Origin: Candidatus Aegiribacteria sp.
Lineage (GTDB): Bacteria > Fermentibacterota > Fermentibacteria > Fermentibacterales > JCC-6
Direction of reading: 5' to 3'
DNA: 17,489 nucleotides
NCBI GenBank assembly: GCA_030600975.1
Contig: JAUVUL010000002.1
Location: 1 to 17,489 of the forward strand
Part shown: piece after piece, positions 15,187 to 17,489 of the stretch
Numbering within the stretch: position 1 is the first letter of the stretch
How the letters are laid out: every line of letters starts with the position of its first letter
Notes under the pieces: generated by a model
Databases searched by the model: none
What the model was told of the DNA's origin: nothing
The model's input: only the letters and a program-made list of their open reading frames with translations
Made by a program: the position numbers and the translations under genes

Positions 15187-15544
15187 ATGAGTATTGGTGA
15201 TATGCGGCTTGATGTTGTCTTCTTCCGGACTGACTCTGGAACAGAGCCTGTCAGGAAATGGCTGAAATCGCTTCTGGTCTCGCACAAGAAGAGCATTGGG
15301 GAGGATATCAAGACTGTGCAATTCGGTTGGCCACTCGGTATGCCGTTGGTGAGAAAGATTGAGCCTTACCTATGGGAAGTGCGCACCAAGGTTCCGGACG
15401 GAATTGCACGCACCCTTTTCACTGTTGATGGTAACTTGATGATCCTTCTGCATGGATTTATAAAGAAGACAAAAAAAGATATCTCAGAAGGAACTTCAAA
15501 TAGTCAAATCCAGGTTAAAGCAATATCAGGAGGCAGGATCGTGA
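15187..15544 (+). pseudogene. higB: HigB-type toxin (RelE/Gp49-like), frameshifted in an A7 tract (cassette 2)
   Basis: The first ~95 codons match the Gp49/HigB toxin family, whose members are ribosome-dependent mRNA interferases (VRKWLKSLL, IKTVQFGWPLGMPLVRKIEPYLWEVR, LLHGFIKKTKK). At A7 (15471-15477) the frame runs on into an atypical linker and then into the antitoxin, giving a 211-codon fused frame up to 15822. With one A fewer, the frame reads KKTKKISQKELQIVKSRLKQ and ends at TGA 15542-15544. That is the usual charged helical tail of this family, and its stop overlaps the antitoxin GTG as GTGA. The ancestral gene was therefore separate. The break may be a real mutation, a site of transcriptional slippage, or an assembly error. 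Confidence 0.8.
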
Positions 15545-15822
15545 AGAACAAACATGTTGGAAGCAGTTTCGATGATTTCTTGAAGGAAGAAGAGCTTCTT
15601 GTTGAAACTGAGGCTACCGCAGCCAAGCGTGTTCTTGCATACCAGATTCAGAAAGAAATGGCTGAGCAACACATCTCCAAGAGTGACCTGGCTCGCCGGA
15701 TGCACTCAAGCCGATCTTCACTGGAACGTCTTCTTGATCCCGAGAATCCTTCAGTAACACTTCTCACTCTTGAAAACGTTGCCATTGCGCTGGGTAAAAG
15801 ACTCAAGATACAAATCGGATGA
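15541..15822 (+). CDS. higA: HigA-type antitoxin, XRE helix-turn-helix (cassette 2)
   Basis: A 93-aa protein from GTG 15541, which has GGAGG seven bases upstream. This start lies inside the frameshift-fused frame. The start KNKHVGSSFDDFLKEE is typical of antitoxins paired with Gp49-like toxins. The HTH occupies about residues 43-90 (KSDLARRMHSSRSSLERLLDPENPSVTLLTLENVAIAL). It should bind the toxin and repress the promoter at the 15155-15176 palindrome. Its stop is followed at once by the attC outer box at 15823. Even if the toxin is inactive, this gene looks intact. Confidence 0.87.
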   Translation: MKNKHVGSSFDDFLKEEELLVETEATAAKRVLAYQIQKEMAEQHISKSDLARRMHSSRSSLERLLDPENPSVTLLTLENVAIALGKRLKIQIG

Positions 15823-15907
15823 CTGCCGAACAAACAAATTCAGCAGAACTGCGGCTTAACGAGTGAATATCACAACTACTGCAGTCTGCTGATTTGAGGC
15901 GTTCTGC
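15823..15907 (+). repeat. attC site ending cassette 2
   Basis: The outer box CTGCCGAAC (15823-15831) is the exact reverse complement of the cassette's left end GTTCGGCAG (15106-15114). The left arm CAAATTCAGCAGAACTGC (15835-15852) pairs with GCAGTCTGCTGATTTG (15881-15896) with two unpaired bases, T and A, in the left arm. The terminal core is GTTCTGC (15901-15907). It starts directly after the higA stop codon. Confidence 0.85.
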
Positions 15908-15918
15908 AGGAAAAGGAA

Positions 15919-15948
15919 TTGACAAATGTATATGATGAAAGTATACAT
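15919..15948 (+). promoter_or_regulatory. Promoter and operator of the BrnT/BrnA cassette
   Basis: TTGACA (15919-15924), 17 bp, then TATACA (15942-15947). Inverted half-sites ATGTATA (15926-15932) and TATACAT (15942-15948) flank nine bases between and over the boxes. The first 12 bases, TTGACAAATGTA, are identical to those of the HigB/HigA promoter. The predicted transcript start falls at or next to the brnT ATG (15954). Confidence 0.7.
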
Positions 15949-15953
15949 CTAAC

Positions 15954-16256
15954 ATGGTAAAACCTCGTGATCGCCTGAAGGATTGTACGGGTTTCGAATG
16001 GGATGAGAGCAATGCTACGAAGAATTGGGAAAAGCACGATGTTTCCCAGTCAAAGTGCGAACAGGTATTCTTTAACAAACCTCTCATCATTCGCAGAGAT
16101 AGCGCACATTCAGAAACCGAATCCCGTTACTATGTTCTGGGGAGAACAGATTCTGGAAAGCTTCTCTTCGTGGTCTTCACAATAAGAGAGAAGCTGATTC
16201 GAGTAATTTCTGCAAGGGATATGACAAAGAGAGAAGAACGAAGGTATCTAAGATGA
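15954..16256 (+). CDS. brnT: BrnT-family toxin (cassette 3)
   Basis: A 100-aa protein with the BrnT pattern: FEWDESNATKNWEKHDVS near the N-terminus, VFF.KPLIIRRDSAHSETESRYYVLGRTDSGKLLFVVFT in the middle, and IRVISARDMTKREERRYL at the end. BrnT is a RelE-fold ribonuclease that halts translation and is held in check by BrnA. No ribosome-binding site is visible, and the ATG coincides with the predicted transcript start, so the message may be leaderless. The stop overlaps the brnA start by ATGA. It appears intact. Confidence 0.92.
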   Translation: MVKPRDRLKDCTGFEWDESNATKNWEKHDVSQSKCEQVFFNKPLIIRRDSAHSETESRYYVLGRTDSGKLLFVVFTIREKLIRVISARDMTKREERRYLR

Positions 16257-16531
16257 AGAAGAGAATTCCGATATTCAAGACGGAAGATGAAGAAAGAAGG
16301 TTCTGGCAGACCCATGACTCCACCGAGTATATGGACTGGGATGAGGCCGCAGAAACGATACTGGCCAGGCTGAAACCTTCCACCAAAACTATTTCACTTC
16401 GCTTGCCCGAGTCCATGATCGAAGAGCTCAAACTCCTGGCGAACAAGAAGGATATTCCTTACCAGTCACTACTCAAGGTATATCTTGCCGAGAAGCTGGA
16501 AGAAGAATTGCAGGGAATACGAGCCCACTGA
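16253..16531 (+). CDS. brnA: BrnA/CopG-type antitoxin (cassette 3)
   Basis: A 92-aa antitoxin. The N-terminal half (KKRIPIFKTEDEERRFWQTHDSTEYMDW) contacts the toxin in this family. The C-terminal half (STKTISLRLPESMIEELKLL and PYQSLLKVYLAEKLEEEL) is a ribbon-helix-helix DNA-binding domain. With BrnT it should repress the promoter through the inverted repeat at 15926-15948. It is coupled to brnT by an ATGA overlap, and its stop lies one base before the attC outer box. Confidence 0.92.
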   Translation: MKKRIPIFKTEDEERRFWQTHDSTEYMDWDEAAETILARLKPSTKTISLRLPESMIEELKLLANKKDIPYQSLLKVYLAEKLEEELQGIRAH

Positions 16532-16532
16532 T

Positions 16533-16615
16533 TGCAGAACAAACGGCTGCAGTGGAATTACACATACAGGGATGCTTTCTAGGTGCGTGAAATCCACTGA
16601 GCCGAAGCGTTAGAA
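16533..16615 (+). repeat. attC site ending cassette 3
   Basis: The outer box TGCAGAAC (16533-16540) matches the reverse complement of the cassette's left end GTTCTGCAG at eight of nine bases. The left arm CGGCTGCAGTGGAATT (16544-16559) pairs with AATCCACTGAGCCG (16591-16604) with an unpaired G at 16549 and one unpaired A. The terminal core is GTTAGAA (16609-16615). Confidence 0.85.
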
Positions 16616-16625
16616 GCGAAGAAGA

Positions 16626-16922
16626 ATGAACATAGATAGGATTCGAAAGCGAATAACCGCCACCTGTATCTCGCAGGCTAGTATGACTGAAGAAACGGCC
16701 AAAGATATCGCCTTTCATATGACTGACTGGCTTGAAGACCTACAAGAGCTAACCCTATTCCTTGCAGAACCTGAATCATACAGTGATTCTGATATACACA
16801 AGTTACTCATACGTTTTCTCTCTCATGCGCCAGATCATATTGCAGCTGCCACAAAACTGTATATGGATATTTCTGTTTCCGATATATTTGGTGTAGGCGC
16901 GGTCGACACGGATGAACAATGA
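16626..16922 (+). CDS. Unrecognised 98-aa cassette protein (cassette 4)
   Basis: I do not recognise this family with confidence. The protein looks mostly helical and soluble, with a central DWLEDLQELTLFLAEPESYS, then LLIRFLSHAPDHIAAATKLYMD and a C-terminal VSDIFGVGAV. There is no signal peptide, membrane span or cysteine pair. The ATG lies 15 bases inside the cassette behind a purine-rich GAAGCGAAGAAGA, and the stop is two bases before the attC outer box. The gene therefore fits its cassette exactly, which argues that it is real. No promoter of its own is visible in the short leader. Confidence 0.72.
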   Translation: MNIDRIRKRITATCISQASMTEETAKDIAFHMTDWLEDLQELTLFLAEPESYSDSDIHKLLIRFLSHAPDHIAAATKLYMDISVSDIFGVGAVDTDEQ

Positions 16923-16924
16923 AA

Positions 16925-17005
16925 GCTTCTAACCGCATGAATCAGACACACATGTAAGGCAATGGCCTGAAGCAATTACTGTGATGGTTATACAGAGCGT
17001 TATAT
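16925..17005 (+). repeat. attC site ending cassette 4
   Basis: The outer box GCTTCTAAC (16925-16933) is the exact reverse complement of the cassette's left end GTTAGAAGC (16609-16617). The inner left arm GCATGAATCA (16935-16944) pairs with TGGTTATAC (16985-16993), with an unpaired G at 16939 and two imperfect pairs. The terminal core is GTTATAT (16999-17005). The inner pairing is weaker than in the other sites. Confidence 0.75.
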
Positions 17006-17083
17006 TTAGATTTTACTCGGTCGCTATCTCAGTTATCAATAGTACAGGTCAACTCGGCCATAACATGTAGAAAGGAATAGGAT

Positions 17084-17455
17084 ATGGATAACGTTTGTGT
17101 GAAAGGGTTGCAGGTTTTAAGTGCATATGTTTCAGATCTTGATAAATCTGTGAAATTCTACACGGAGATACTTGGTTTCAATCAGATCGGTAAAGTATCT
17201 CCAGGATTGACACTTCGCTCAGGCGACATCACGTTGTATCTGGAGCCTGGTAGACAATCAAAGGTAGCAGAACCCGTAAAATATTCCGAGTTCAGCCCGT
17301 GTTTTGAAACAGAGAGCGTAAAGGAAACTCATAGAATCCTGAAAGACCTGGGTGTATCAATTCTCGAGGATTACCAAGAGTTTTCCTCCGATTTCGCGAT
17401 GTTCAAAATCATAGATCCAGATGGCAATGTAATCGAGTTTGCAGGAAACCCGTAG
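17084..17455 (+). CDS. VOC-family (glyoxalase/bleomycin-resistance fold) protein (cassette 5)
   Basis: A 123-aa single VOC domain built of two beta-alpha-beta-beta-beta units: YVSDLDKSVKFYTEILGF then ITLYLEPG, and CFETESVKETHRILKDLG then MFKIIDPDGNVIEF. The family includes glyoxalase I, dioxygenases, fosfomycin-modifying enzymes and drug-binding proteins. The histidines that usually bind metal at the start of each half are absent (Val and Ser stand there); only the final Glu in VIEF is kept. A metal-free binding role is therefore more likely than glyoxalase activity. AGGAATAGG precedes the ATG. It sits about 84 bp inside the cassette. Confidence 0.87.
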   Translation: MDNVCVKGLQVLSAYVSDLDKSVKFYTEILGFNQIGKVSPGLTLRSGDITLYLEPGRQSKVAEPVKYSEFSPCFETESVKETHRILKDLGVSILEDYQEFSSDFAMFKIIDPDGNVIEFAGNP

Positions 17456-17458
17456 AGC

Positions 17459-17489
17459 ATGTAACTTTCAAATCCAGCAGAACTGTGAC
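17459..17489 (+). repeat. Start of the attC site ending cassette 5, cut by the window edge
   Basis: The outer box ATGTAAC (17459-17465) pairs with the cassette's left end GTTATAT (16999) at six of seven positions. The next bases, CAAATCCAGCAGAACTG (17469-17485), are nearly identical to the left arm of the cassette 2 attC. The right half lies outside the window, so the array goes on. Confidence 0.65.

Larger units (their letters stand above)
13919..17489 (+). mobile_element. Integron-type gene-cassette array, continues past the right edge
   Basis: Five units, all facing right, have boundaries at the GTT cores 13919, 15106, 15901, 16609 and 16999. Each ends in an attC-like site of about 80 bp whose first box is the reverse complement of that unit's own first bases: exact over eight or nine bases for cassettes 1, 2 and 4, eight of nine for cassette 3, and six of seven for cassette 5. 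Inner arms pair with one or two unpaired bases in the left arm, a known attC feature needed for strand choice. The contents are a radical SAM enzyme, HigB/HigA, BrnT/BrnA, an orphan gene and a VOC protein. No integrase gene is in the window, so it is either an integrase-less cluster (CALIN type) or an integron whose intI lies elsewhere or was lost. Confidence 0.85.

Noticed and set aside
15471..15478. Programmed -1 ribosomal frameshift at the A7 tract of higB
   Set aside because: The family-typical tail is reached by a +1 (or -2) change, not -1. Transcriptional slippage, mutation or sequencing error fit better.
15149..17083. CRISPR array or simple direct repeats
   Set aside because: The recurring intergenic elements are imperfect palindromes that differ in sequence and share only core ends, with whole genes between them.
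1..17489. tRNA or rRNA genes
   Set aside because: I saw no cloverleaf or conserved rRNA segment on either strand by eye.

Overview
This is bacterial chromosomal DNA in two parts. Positions 1-13551 hold a housekeeping backbone. Positions 13919 to the end hold an integron-type gene-cassette array, which I recognise from five attC-like recombination sites. The backbone is gene-dense, with Shine-Dalgarno sites and overlapping genes. Rho, L31, a DUF1385 protein, PhoH, a PgpH-type 7TM-HD protein, YbeY, a CBS/CorC protein, RecO and single-chain GlyRS mark a bacterium, but I cannot place the phylum from sequence alone. The gene order phoH-pgpH-ybeY-corC-recO-glyRS resembles the ancestral order seen in Firmicutes and several candidate phyla.

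Layout. On the minus strand, rho, rpmE and a DUF1385 gene (cut by the window edge) run leftward. A 312-bp divergent gap follows. Then on the plus strand come a membrane GAF-GGDEF protein with a degenerate GGDEF motif, a VanZ-like protein, a small coiled-coil lipoprotein and a secreted coiled-coil/double-LysM protein. A hairpin terminator precedes the tightly packed operon phoH, pgpH, ybeY, a CorC-type gene, recO, glyQS and a family 2 glycosyltransferase. This operon links RNA and ribosome quality control, c-di-AMP turnover, recombination repair and glycyl-tRNA charging. Several starts are non-standard: TTG for rpmE and the CorC gene, and probably ATT for recO and for the GGDEF gene, each behind a GGAG.

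The cassette array starts at a GTT at 13919. Each unit begins just after a GTT core, carries its gene or genes on the plus strand, and ends in an imperfect palindrome whose first box is the reverse complement of that unit's own first bases. This is the signature expected of integron cassettes. The cassettes carry: (1) a lone radical SAM enzyme in AT-rich DNA; (2) a HigB/HigA-type toxin-antitoxin pair whose toxin is frameshifted at an A7 tract; (3) a BrnT/BrnA toxin-antitoxin pair; (4) an unrecognised 98-aa protein; (5) a VOC-family protein without the usual metal histidines. The two toxin-antitoxin cassettes have their own promoters, and each promoter has an inverted repeat between its -35 and -10 boxes. 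No integrase gene is visible. The space where one would be expected holds only an unrecognised small reading frame and a possible cassette promoter. The array continues past the right edge.
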